Below are positions 54,183-62,301 of a DNA stretch of 64,000 nt, one piece after another; positions within the stretch are counted from its first letter, which is position 1; every line of letters begins with the position of its first letter. The position numbers and the translations under genes are program-made. The notes beneath the pieces are model-generated. The model made no database searches and was not told the DNA's origin. It saw only the letters and a program-made list of their open reading frames with translations. Source of the DNA: Monoglobus sp964617455. Lineage in GTDB: Bacteria; Bacillota; Clostridia; Monoglobales; Monoglobaceae. The stretch is taken from assembly GCA_964617455.1 (NCBI GenBank), contig CAZTYF010000004.1, positions 47,521 to 111,520 of the forward strand, written 5' to 3'.

Positions 54183-55475
54183 ATGGATTTAACAATAATC
54201 GGTGCCGGCCTCGCGGGATGCGATGCGGCCTGGCAGGCGGCAAATCGGGGAATCCACGTCACATTGTATGAAATGAAGCCGAAGAAATATTCCCCGGCTC
54301 ACAAAAGTGAAAATTTTGCCGAATTGGTGTGCAGCAATTCTCTCAGAGCCGATGGACTCCGAAATGCGGTTGGCCTGCTGAAAGAGGAAATGCGAAGGCT
54401 CGACTCTCTCATTATGTCCTGCGCCGATGAATGCCGTGTCCCTGCCGGAGGCGCCCTTGCGGTTGACAGAGACGGTTTTTCCGAGATGGTGACGGATAAA
54501 ATAAAAGCCCATCCGATGATTGAAATAAGATACGAAGAGGTCACCCAAATTGACAAATCGGAGAATCAAATTATCACTGCGGGCCCCCTTGTTTCCGAAA
54601 GCTTGGCAAAAGAGATTTCCAAACTGACTCAAAAGGAATATCTGCACTTCTATGATGCCGCCGCTCCGATTGTGACAAGCGAGAGCATTGATGAGGAAAA
54701 AGTTTTCCGCGCCGCCCGATACGGCAAGGGCGGGGCCGATTATATCAACTGCCCAATGAATAAGGATGAATACCTGAGATTCTATCGGGAGCTTATTTCA
54801 GCCGAGACGGCCGAACTTCATGACTTTGAAAAAGACGAAAAAGTCTTTGAAGGGTGTATGCCCATTGAGGTAATGGCACGCCGGGGTGAGGACACAATGC
54901 GTTACGGACCGTTAAAGCCTGTGGGTCTTGAAAATCCCGAAACAGGGGAAAAATACTATGCGGTGGTTCAATTACGACAAGACAACGCCGCAAGCAGTAT
55001 GTTCAATATGGTTGGATTTCAAACCCATTTGAAATTCAACGAACAGAGGCGTGTTTTTCGGATGATTCCCGGGCTTGAAAATGCCGAATTTGCCAGGTAC
55101 GGAGTTATGCACCGAAACACCTATATAAATTCTCCGACCCTGCTTCGGCAGGACTATTCGATGAGGAACTATCCCAATATTTACTTCGCCGGGCAAATCA
55201 CCGGCGTTGAGGGATATGTGGAGTCTGCGGCAAGCGGACTTCTTGCGGGCAGGTATGCGGCAGAGCGAATGTGTGGCGGCACCGTTAATTTATTGCCGAA
55301 CAAAACAGCCATAGGCGCTCTTTCCGCCTATGTTTCCAATGAATCCATAGGTAATTTTCAACCGATGAATATCAACTATGGAATAATGGCACCTCTTGAC
55401 GAAAAAATCAGAGATAAGAAAAAAAGAGCCGACATGATTGCCGAGAGGTCGCTGAATATTATCGAACAGTTTTGA
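54183..55475 (+). CDS. trmFO: TrmFO, folate-dependent tRNA (m5U54) methyltransferase
   Basis: TrmFO uses methylene-THF and FADH2 to methylate U54 in the tRNA T-loop. The FAD motif IGAGLAGCDAAWQAA, the SNSLRADGLRNAVGLLKEEM block and the C-terminal GQITGVEGYVESAASGLLAG are complete. The length is 430 aa. It follows topA by 38 bases, and metA starts 13 bases after it. In many genomes topA-trmFO is followed by xerC and hslVU; here that part is replaced by metA. Confidence 0.95.
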   Translation: MDLTIIGAGLAGCDAAWQAANRGIHVTLYEMKPKKYSPAHKSENFAELVCSNSLRADGLRNAVGLLKEEMRRLDSLIMSCADECRVPAGGALAVDRDGFSEMVTDKIKAHPMIEIRYEEVTQIDKSENQIITAGPLVSESLAKEISKLTQKEYLHFYDAAAPIVTSESIDEEKVFRAARYGKGGADYINCPMNKDEYLRFYRELISAETAELHDFEKDEKVFEGCMPIEVMARRGEDTMRYGPLKPVGLENPETGEKYYAVVQLRQDNAASSMFNMVGFQTHLKFNEQRRVFRMIPGLENAEFARYGVMHRNTYINSPTLLRQDYSMRNYPNIYFAGQITGVEGYVESAASGLLAGRYAAERMCGGTVNLLPNKTAIGALSAYVSNESIGNFQPMNINYGIMAPLDEKIRDKKKRADMIAERSLNIIEQF

Positions 55476-55488
55476 GGTGATTGATATT

Positions 55489-56412
55489 ATGCCTATAAAA
55501 ATAGCAAATGACTTGCCGGCGACCGACGTGTTAAGCAGCGAGAATATATTTGTCATGACGGAAACTCGGGCGATAACCCAGGACATCAGACCCCTTGAAA
55601 TTCTGATTCTCAATCTTATGCCCACAAAGATTGACACGGAAACTCAACTTATGAGGATGCTGGGAAACACTCCTCTCCAAATAAACATAAGTCTGATGAG
55701 AACCAAGAGCTATGAGTCCCGCAACACTCCCAAGAGCCATCTTAACGAATTTTACAACACCTTTGATGCATATAAGAAATGTAAGTTTGACGGTTTAATC
55801 ATAACGGGAGCCCCCGTGGAGCAAATGCCTTTTGAGGATGTTGACTATTGGGATGAACTGTGTGAAATAATGGAATGGTCAAAAAGCAATGTAACTTCCA
55901 CGTTCCATATATGCTGGGGAGCTCAGGCGGCTCTCTATTACCACTACGGCATTCCCAAATATGACCTCAAGGAAAAAATGTTCGGTGTATTTGAGCACTA
56001 TGTGGTGCCGGACAAGAAAAAGAAAATCCTGCTCAGAGGTTTTGACGATAAGTTCTATGCCCCCCATTCAAGGCATACGGAGATTCGGGAGGAGGATATT
56101 AATAAAGTCCCGGAATTGGAAATTCTTGCCAAATCCGATGAAGCGGGAGTGTATATAGTTACAGCCAAAAGCGAGCGGCAGTTTTTTGTGACCGGACACT
56201 CGGAGTATGATAACACGACTCTTGCCAACGAATACTTCAGAGATGCGGAAAAAGGTCTTGACATAAAAATGCCGAAAAACTACTTCGATAATGATGACCC
56301 CTCATCGACTCCGAAAAATACTTGGCGCGCTCACGCCAATTTGCTTTATTCCAATTGGCTGAACTATTTTGTATATCAAACGACTCCATATGATATCAGT
56401 GAGATCAAATAA
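55489..56412 (+). CDS. metA: Homoserine O-acyltransferase MetA (acetyl type predicted)
   Basis: This enzyme activates homoserine for methionine synthesis. Catalytic Cys is in FHICWGAQAALYY, His is in SRHTE, and Glu follows. In GAPVEQMPFEDVDYW the residue after Val is Glu, the type linked to acetyl-CoA rather than succinyl-CoA use, so homoserine O-acetyltransferase is predicted. The length is 307 aa. The ATG at 55489 follows GAGGTG; there is no room for a SAM riboswitch or T-box after trmFO. Confidence 0.93.
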   Translation: MPIKIANDLPATDVLSSENIFVMTETRAITQDIRPLEILILNLMPTKIDTETQLMRMLGNTPLQINISLMRTKSYESRNTPKSHLNEFYNTFDAYKKCKFDGLIITGAPVEQMPFEDVDYWDELCEIMEWSKSNVTSTFHICWGAQAALYYHYGIPKYDLKEKMFGVFEHYVVPDKKKKILLRGFDDKFYAPHSRHTEIREEDINKVPELEILAKSDEAGVYIVTAKSERQFFVTGHSEYDNTTLANEYFRDAEKGLDIKMPKNYFDNDDPSSTPKNTWRAHANLLYSNWLNYFVYQTTPYDISEIK

Positions 56413-56430
56413 ATATAGTGAGGTGTTATT

Positions 56431-56766
56431 ATGTATTGCAGACATTGCGGAGCCGATATGGGCGACGAAACCTATTGCCCTCAATGCGGAGCCCACGCAG
56501 AAGTTCCCGTATATGACGCAGAAGTGGTGAACAACGACGGTAACTCCTATTCCGAAGTCACCTGCCCCAATTGCGGCGGGCACAATTGTCAGCCGATGCA
56601 AGAGACGAATGTAAACGGCGGTGGATACGACCCGAGCACGGGCTGTTGCGGTTATATTCTGTTTGGGCCGTTAGGCCTACTTTGCGGGTTGTGCGGAAAT
56701 GAGCCCAAAACAACTCACAACACCTATTGGGTATGTAAAGACTGCGGGCGCAGGTTCGGAGGATAA
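56431..56766 (+). CDS. Small zinc-ribbon protein of unknown function
   Basis: This 111-aa protein has an N-terminal zinc ribbon (CRHCG and CPQCG). A second CxxC pair (CPNCGGHNC) lies near residue 51, followed by a Gly-rich hydrophobic stretch (CCGYILFGPLGLLCGLCGNEP) and a C-terminal CKDCGRRF. At least four Cys pairs could bind zinc. The middle segment may insert in or lie on the membrane. No function is known. The start follows GAGGTG. It is followed by the DUF2085 gene in the same direction, 15 bases on. Confidence 0.8.
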   Translation: MYCRHCGADMGDETYCPQCGAHAEVPVYDAEVVNNDGNSYSEVTCPNCGGHNCQPMQETNVNGGGYDPSTGCCGYILFGPLGLLCGLCGNEPKTTHNTYWVCKDCGRRFGG

Positions 56767-56781
56767 TTTAATAACATTAAA

Positions 56782-57153
56782 ATGAATATAAACAGTGACA
56801 GGGCGGACAAAATATGGCTCAAAGCCATGGAAATCGGCAGAAGAACAGGCTGCCATCAGATGGCGGAACGGAGTTTTTTCGTAAAAGGCCGCCAGTTTCC
56901 GGTTTGCGCAAGATGTTCGGGCGTCTATTTGGGCTGGCTCGTTTCCGCTGTACTCATTTTCTTTTACAGACCGAAATTCTACTTGATATCGGTTTTATGT
57001 TTGGTGATGTTCGCCGACTGGTTTTTGCAGAAAAAGAAAATCCTTGAGTCAACAAATATCCGCAGATTTATCACGGGAATTATGGGCGGATATGCCTTAA
57101 TGAGCCTTTACATCGAGGTTATAATATACGTGTTTAAAATGATTTTCGGATAG
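56782..57153 (+). CDS. DUF2085 membrane protein
   Basis: This 123-aa protein has the DUF2085 core, GCHQMAERSFFVKGRQFPVCARCSGVYLG, with three or four Cys and a His that could hold a metal. Two or three hydrophobic helices follow (residues about 48-80 and 95-120). The role is unknown. The start is an ATG with a poor ribosome binding site 15 bases after the zinc-ribbon gene, so the two probably share a transcript. A terminator follows at once. Confidence 0.82.
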   Translation: MNINSDRADKIWLKAMEIGRRTGCHQMAERSFFVKGRQFPVCARCSGVYLGWLVSAVLIFFYRPKFYLISVLCLVMFADWFLQKKKILESTNIRRFITGIMGGYALMSLYIEVIIYVFKMIFG

Positions 57154-57183
57154 CCGCACCTCTCCGAAAATCGTTTTCTTCTT
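57141..57183 (+). terminator. Terminator upstream of the hrcA operon
   Basis: GATTTTCGGA pairs perfectly with TCCGAAAATC across a 12-base loop and is followed by GTTTTCTTCTT. The left arm overlaps the last codons of the DUF2085 gene. Confidence 0.88.
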
Positions 57184-57216
57184 AACAAAATTTTTAAAAA
57201 TTTTCATAAAAAAGTG

Positions 57217-57245
57217 TTGACAAATTGTATGGGTGGTGCTATTAT
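57217..57245 (+). promoter_or_regulatory. Sigma-A promoter of hrcA-grpE-dnaK-dnaJ
   Basis: TTGACA (57217-57222), 17 bases, TATTAT (57240-57245). The CIRCE operator begins 10 bases later, so HrcA would block initiation at this promoter. Confidence 0.9.
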
Positions 57246-57254
57246 TAAATTAAG

Positions 57255-57281
57255 TTAGCACTCAAAGGCATTGAGTGCTAA
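57255..57281. promoter_or_regulatory. CIRCE operator (HrcA binding site)
   Basis: TTAGCACTC, nine bases, GAGTGCTAA: an exact match to the CIRCE consensus. It overlaps the expected transcript start and precedes hrcA by 27 bases. Confidence 0.98.
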
Positions 57282-57307
57282 CAACGAGATGATCGGAAGT
57301 GATTATT

Positions 57308-58393
57308 ATGGCAGATCTTGATAACAGAAAGAGATTGATTCTTCGGGTTATTGTTGAAGATTATATCAAGAGTGCCGAACCAGTGGGATCAAGGAGTATT
57401 GCAAAAAAGGCCGGACTTAACCTCAGTGCCGCAACAATCAGGAATGAAATGGGCGACCTTGAAGATATGGGTATGCTGATTCAACCCCATACTTCATCCG
57501 GCCGCATACCTTCCAATGCGGGCCTCAGATTCTATGTTGACAATCTGATGGACAGATATCAGTTGACGGCTTCGGAGATTCAGAGGCTTGAAAATGCCAT
57601 GATCGGAAAATTTATCGAGCTTGAGAATATCATCAGGGGTGTGTCCTCGGCTTTTTCGGCTGTCACCAATATACCGACTTTTGCTATAAGCCCGGTCAGC
57701 CGAATGGGCGGTTCCAAAACCGTCAAATTGGCAAACATAGACGGACGAAACATCATGGTCATTGTGTCGAACTCATCCGGGATTATAAAAAACAAGCTGC
57801 TCAGGCTTCGAAAATCCGTCACGGATGATGAGGTTGAGCATATGAACCGAATCATCAATGAGCATTTGCCGGGTATCGGACCGGGCGGATATGCCAATTT
57901 GGACAGCCTTATGGGCGCCCTTGGAGCCGTCGGGGAAAACACGGAGATTTTTGCTTCAATCCTTGAATTGATTCACGAGGCGGAGCATGAAATCGACAGC
58001 AAGGAAGTTTTTGTGGAAGGCGCATCGAATATCCTTCATTTTCCGGAATACAAAAAGGATATAGAAAAAATAAAAAACATTCTCGAATTCTTTGATGACA
58101 AAAGCACATTGAGAGACGCAATCGATTCGATTGAGACGTCCCTTTGCGGTATGGATGCAAGGATATACATAGGGGACGAGCTTCCCCTGCCGCAGCTCAA
58201 AGAGAACAGTATTGTAATGTCCCGCTACAGTGTGGGAGATGATTTGATAGGAATTGTGGGTGTTATCGGCCCGCAGCGGATGGACTATGCAAGGGTTGTG
58301 TCCGGTATTGAATATTTATCCGAGACTTTGAGTTCTATGCTCAATGACAGCATGGGCCGCAGCAATGACCGCAATACGGAAGGGGATGATTGA
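57308..58393 (+). CDS. hrcA: Heat-inducible repressor HrcA
   Basis: HrcA binds CIRCE and loses activity on heat shock, with help from GroEL in known cases. The N-terminal winged helix has EPVGSRSIAKKAGLNLSAAT and IRNEMGDLEDMG; the GAF-like core and a C-terminal GVIGPQRMDYARVVSG segment follow. The length is 361 aa. The ATG at 57308 follows GGAAGTGA. The CIRCE site just upstream shows that it represses its own operon. Confidence 0.96.
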   Translation: MADLDNRKRLILRVIVEDYIKSAEPVGSRSIAKKAGLNLSAATIRNEMGDLEDMGMLIQPHTSSGRIPSNAGLRFYVDNLMDRYQLTASEIQRLENAMIGKFIELENIIRGVSSAFSAVTNIPTFAISPVSRMGGSKTVKLANIDGRNIMVIVSNSSGIIKNKLLRLRKSVTDDEVEHMNRIINEHLPGIGPGGYANLDSLMGALGAVGENTEIFASILELIHEAEHEIDSKEVFVEGASNILHFPEYKKDIEKIKNILEFFDDKSTLRDAIDSIETSLCGMDARIYIGDELPLPQLKENSIVMSRYSVGDDLIGIVGVIGPQRMDYARVVSGIEYLSETLSSMLNDSMGRSNDRNTEGDD

Positions 58394-58398
58394 ATCTT

Positions 58399-59058
58399 AT
58401 GGCAAACGTGAGTGATACGGACAGCGAGAAAGAAAATCGGGAATGTGACAACACCGAAGTGAAGAAAAAAGTTGAAACAAAAAAAGACAGTCCCAAAAAA
58501 CGGAAGGAGAAGAGCGAAAAAAAGAACGAAAAGACCGAGCCCAAAAATGCGGAATGTGAAAAAAGTCCCGCCGAAGATAAAGACAAAAAATCGGAAACGG
58601 AATCAGAGGAAGAGAAGCTGTCCGCTCTTTTGGAGGAATCAAAAGACAAATTTTTAAGAAAAGTTGCCGAATTTGAAAACTTCAAAAAGCGAACCGCAAA
58701 GGAAAAATCCGAAAACTTTGCCCTGGGCTTGTGTGAAGCGGTTGAAAAACTCCTTCCGGTTCTTGACAGTCTTGACAGGGCCATAGAAACATCGGAAGCC
58801 AATGACGACAAAGAGGCGCTGCTCAGCGGTATCAAAATGGTGCGAAACCAGTTTTCGGAGGCTCTCGGTTCCCTGAATGTCTCGGAAATCGATGCAGAGG
58901 GAAAAGAGTTTAATCCCGACCTTCACAATGCGGTAATGACCGGAGAAAGCGACCTGCCGAGTAATACCGTAACGGATGTCTTTGCCAAAGGATATATCTA
59001 TGAGTCCGGCGATACGAAGCGTGTCATCAGGCACTCAATGGTAAAAGTTTCCACATAA
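58399..59058 (+). CDS. grpE: GrpE nucleotide-exchange factor
   Basis: GrpE releases ADP from DnaK. Residues 1-75 are a very charged Lys/Glu/Asp-rich tail with no conservation, then the long coiled helix (KDKFLRKVAEFENFKKRTAKE) and the beta-wing with FNPDLHNAVM follow. The length is 219 aa. ATG at 58399 is given as the start; TTG at 58390, overlapping the hrcA stop as TTGA and nearer AGGGG, is a real alternative that adds three residues. Confidence 0.93.
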   Translation: MANVSDTDSEKENRECDNTEVKKKVETKKDSPKKRKEKSEKKNEKTEPKNAECEKSPAEDKDKKSETESEEEKLSALLEESKDKFLRKVAEFENFKKRTAKEKSENFALGLCEAVEKLLPVLDSLDRAIETSEANDDKEALLSGIKMVRNQFSEALGSLNVSEIDAEGKEFNPDLHNAVMTGESDLPSNTVTDVFAKGYIYESGDTKRVIRHSMVKVST

Positions 59059-59137
59059 GCTCCGGCGGATATGTGAAGTTTGAAGGGTAAAGTTATTGAT
59101 TTTGAAAAAATTGATATGATTCAAGGAGGAATATATT

Positions 59138-61003
59138 ATGAGCAAAATTATAGGTATTGATTTGGGTACGACCAATTCCTGCGTAGCAGTAATGGAAGGC
59201 GGCGAGCCCACCGTAATCCCCAATCCCGAAGGAGCAAGAACAACTCCGTCGGTTGTTGCATTTACAAAGGACGGCGAGCGTCTTGTGGGTCAGGTTGCCA
59301 AGAGACAGGCAATCACGAATCCGGATAAAACAATAAGCTCCATCAAACGCGATATGGGTACCGACCGAAGAGTTTCAATTGACGGCAAGCAGTATTCCCC
59401 TCAGGAGATTTCCGCCATGATTCTTCAAAAACTGAAGAGCGATGCCGAGGCGTATTTGGGCGAGCCGGTAACACAGGCTGTTATCACCGTTCCCGCCTAC
59501 TTCAGCGATTCTCAAAGGCAGGCAACGAAAGATGCAGGAAAAATCGCGGGACTTGATGTGAAGAGAATCATAAACGAACCCACGGCCGCATCGCTTGCCT
59601 ACGGACTTGCTAAGGACGTTGACCAAAAGATTATGGTCTATGATTTGGGCGGCGGAACTTTCGACGTTTCAATCCTTGAAATCGGGGACGGTGTTTTTGA
59701 AGTTCTTGCCACAAGCGGAAACAACCGTTTGGGCGGCGATGATTTTGACGAAAAAATCATGAACTACTTGGCCGATGAATTTAAAAAGGAAAACGGAATT
59801 GACCTCAGAGAAGATAAAATGGCTCTTCAAAGGCTCAAAGAAGCTGCCGAAAAAGCCAAAATCGAATTGTCGGGCATGACGAGCACAAATATCAATCTGC
59901 CCTTTATCACAGCGGACGCAAGCGGTCCCAAACATCTTGATATCACCTTGACTCGTGCTAAATTTGACGAACTTACAGCCGATTTGGTTGAAAAAACAAT
60001 GGGTCCCTCAAGAGATGCTTTGAGCGATGCGGGCCTTACACCGAGCCAAATCGACAAAGTTCTGTTGGTGGGCGGCTCATCGAGAATCCCGGCTGTTCAG
60101 GATGCGGTAAAACGTCTCACGGGCAAGGAACCTCACAAGGGCATCAATCCGGATGAGTGTGTTGCCATAGGAGCAGCGGTTCAGGCAGGTGTTCTCACCG
60201 GCGATGTGGAGGATTTGGTTCTCTTGGATGTAACGCCTCTGTCTCTCGGTATCGAGACGATGGGCGGTGTTTTCACAAAGCTAATCGAAAGAAACACAAC
60301 AATCCCCACAAATAAGAGCCAGATATTCAGCACCGCGGCAGACGGTCAGACCAGTGTTGAGGTTCACGTGCTTCAAGGCGAGCGGGAGATGGCGGCATAC
60401 AACAAGACCTTGGGAAGGTTCACTCTCAACAACATTCCCCCCGCTCCGAGAGGAGTGCCTCAAATCGAGGTAAGTTTTGATATCGACGCCAACGGTATCG
60501 TCAATGTTAAAGCAAAGGACTTGGGAACGGGAAAAGAGCAGGCAATCACCATAACAGCCAGCACCAATTTGTCGGATGCCGACATTGAAAAAGCTGTCAA
60601 AGAGGCAGAGCAATTCGCAGAGCAGGACAAAAAGGCAAAGGAAGAAGTGGATGTTCGCAACCAAGCTGACAGCATGGTATATCAGATCGAAAAGACTTTG
60701 AGCGAGTTGGGCGACAAAATAAGCGACGGTGAAAAGAAGGACATTCAGGCGGAAGTTGACAAACTGAAAGATATGCTCAAAGCCAATCCCATCGATGTGG
60801 AAGGCGTAAAAGCACAGACCGAAGCCGTCTCCAAGAAGTTCTATTCCGTAAGCGAAAAGCTTTATAAGGATGCGGCGGCTCAAGCTCAAGCCCAACAGCA
60901 AGCTCAACAGGGCGGTCCGCAAAACCAAGGCGGCCCTCAGAATCAAGCGGGCCCGCAGAATGACGACAACGTTGTTGACGCCGATTATAAAGAGACGGAT
61001 TAA
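59138..61003 (+). CDS. dnaK: Chaperone protein DnaK (Hsp70)
   Basis: DnaK is the main Hsp70 ATPase. GIDLGTTNSCVAVMEGG (phosphate 1), VYDLGGGTFDVSIL (phosphate 2) and VLLVGGSSRIPAVQ mark the ATPase domain; the linker DLVLLDVTPLSLGIE and substrate-binding domain follow. The C-terminal tail has a Gln-rich run with repeats of QGGPQNQ before the final DADYKETD. The length of 621 aa is normal. The start follows AAGGAGG. Confidence 0.98.
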   Translation: MSKIIGIDLGTTNSCVAVMEGGEPTVIPNPEGARTTPSVVAFTKDGERLVGQVAKRQAITNPDKTISSIKRDMGTDRRVSIDGKQYSPQEISAMILQKLKSDAEAYLGEPVTQAVITVPAYFSDSQRQATKDAGKIAGLDVKRIINEPTAASLAYGLAKDVDQKIMVYDLGGGTFDVSILEIGDGVFEVLATSGNNRLGGDDFDEKIMNYLADEFKKENGIDLREDKMALQRLKEAAEKAKIELSGMTSTNINLPFITADASGPKHLDITLTRAKFDELTADLVEKTMGPSRDALSDAGLTPSQIDKVLLVGGSSRIPAVQDAVKRLTGKEPHKGINPDECVAIGAAVQAGVLTGDVEDLVLLDVTPLSLGIETMGGVFTKLIERNTTIPTNKSQIFSTAADGQTSVEVHVLQGEREMAAYNKTLGRFTLNNIPPAPRGVPQIEVSFDIDANGIVNVKAKDLGTGKEQAITITASTNLSDADIEKAVKEAEQFAEQDKKAKEEVDVRNQADSMVYQIEKTLSELGDKISDGEKKDIQAEVDKLKDMLKANPIDVEGVKAQTEAVSKKFYSVSEKLYKDAAAQAQAQQQAQQGGPQNQGGPQNQAGPQNDDNVVDADYKETD

Positions 61004-61091
61004 CGATGGCTTGCAACGCCTGAGTTATACAAAATTTCGGATTCAATAATCAACCATAGCGGAATACAAAAGCCGCTTGGAGGTAAAATAA

Positions 61092-62231
61092 ATGGCAGAT
61101 AAAAGAGATTACTATGAGGTGCTGGGCGTTGACAAGAACGCCTCTGTCGACGACATAAAAAAAGCATACAGAAGGTTGGCCAAAAAATATCACCCTGACC
61201 TTAATCCCGATGACCGAGAAGGGGCAGAAGCAAAGTTCAAAGAGGCCAGCGAAGCTTATGAAATATTGAGCGACCCCGAAAAAAGGTCCCGGTATGACCA
61301 ATTCGGTCACGCGGGTGTCGACCCCAATATGTCTGCAGGATACGGCAGCGGAGGATTCGGCGGATTTGACGATTTTGATTTGGGTGACATTTTCGGCAGC
61401 TTTTTCGGCGGCGGCGGTAATTCAAGGCGCAATGCCAATTCCCCTCAACGGGGAAGAGATGTTCAGATGAATATTGATTTGACATTCGAAGAGGCGTGTT
61501 TCGGCACAAAAAAGGATGTCACGGTCAGTCATATGGAACAGTGCCACACCTGTCACGGCAGCGGAGCGGCCCCCGGCACTCAACCCACCCGTTGCACTCA
61601 CTGCGGCGGCACGGGCCAGGTCAGTTCAATGCAGCGAACACCCTTCGGGAATATGCAATCTGTTCGCACTTGTGAGGTTTGCCGCGGCAAGGGAACCATT
61701 ATCAACGACCCCTGCAAAAACTGCCGCGGTGAAGGAATTTTGCGAAACAGCAAAAAAATCAGCGTAAATGTACCCGGCGGCATTGACTCGGGCCAGACTT
61801 TGAATGTTCGCGGCGAAGGCGATGTGGGTAAAAACGGTGGCCCGGCCGGGGATCTGCTTATAACGGTCCGTGTGAAACCCCATAATATCTTTGTCCGTCG
61901 GGGAAGCGATATAATGTGCGATTATCCCATTACATTTGTCCAGGCCACCTTGGGCGGTGAAGTTATGGTGCCTACCATCGACGGCAATGTGACATACAAC
62001 ATCCCCGAGGGAACCCAGCCCGGAACGGTATTCAGACTCAAAGGAAAGGGTGCGGTCAAACTTAACAGTTCCTCAAGAGGAGACCAATATGTCAAAGTTC
62101 AAGTGGAAATCCCGAAAGGCATTTCCGAAAAGCAGAAGGATTTGCTTCGGCAATTCGACGACAGCGTTGACCCCGTGAAATACAAGCGCAAAAAGAGCTT
62201 TGGCGAAAAGATAAAAGACTTTTTTGATTAA
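61092..62231 (+). CDS. dnaJ: Chaperone protein DnaJ (Hsp40, type I)
   Basis: DnaJ delivers substrates to DnaK and stimulates its ATPase. The J-domain has YRRLAKKYHPDLNP with the HPD motif. A Gly/Phe-rich stretch follows (SAGYGSGGFGGFDDFD), then four CxxCxGxG zinc repeats (CHTCHGSG, CTHCGGTG, CEVCRGKG, CKNCRGEG) and the C-terminal substrate domain. The length is 379 aa. The start follows TTGGAGG. It closes the HrcA-controlled operon. Confidence 0.98.
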   Translation: MADKRDYYEVLGVDKNASVDDIKKAYRRLAKKYHPDLNPDDREGAEAKFKEASEAYEILSDPEKRSRYDQFGHAGVDPNMSAGYGSGGFGGFDDFDLGDIFGSFFGGGGNSRRNANSPQRGRDVQMNIDLTFEEACFGTKKDVTVSHMEQCHTCHGSGAAPGTQPTRCTHCGGTGQVSSMQRTPFGNMQSVRTCEVCRGKGTIINDPCKNCRGEGILRNSKKISVNVPGGIDSGQTLNVRGEGDVGKNGGPAGDLLITVRVKPHNIFVRRGSDIMCDYPITFVQATLGGEVMVPTIDGNVTYNIPEGTQPGTVFRLKGKGAVKLNSSSRGDQYVKVQVEIPKGISEKQKDLLRQFDDSVDPVKYKRKKSFGEKIKDFFD

Positions 62232-62238
62232 AATATTC

Positions 62239-62262
62239 ATAGGGAGCCTGCGGGCTCCCTAT
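62239..62262. terminator. Hairpin terminator between convergent dnaJ and the XRE gene
   Basis: ATAGGGAGCC, 4 bases, GGCTCCCTAT. It lies between the convergent dnaJ and regulator genes and probably ends both transcripts; the T content is only moderate on either side. Confidence 0.75.
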
Positions 62263-62301
62263 ACGTTTGAAATAATGAGATACTTCTGCGTTGTTAATTT
62301 T

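Noticed and set aside
60281..60946. 221-codon open frame antisense to dnaK
   Set aside because: Antisense open frames in dnaK are common because of codon bias; no independent support is seen.
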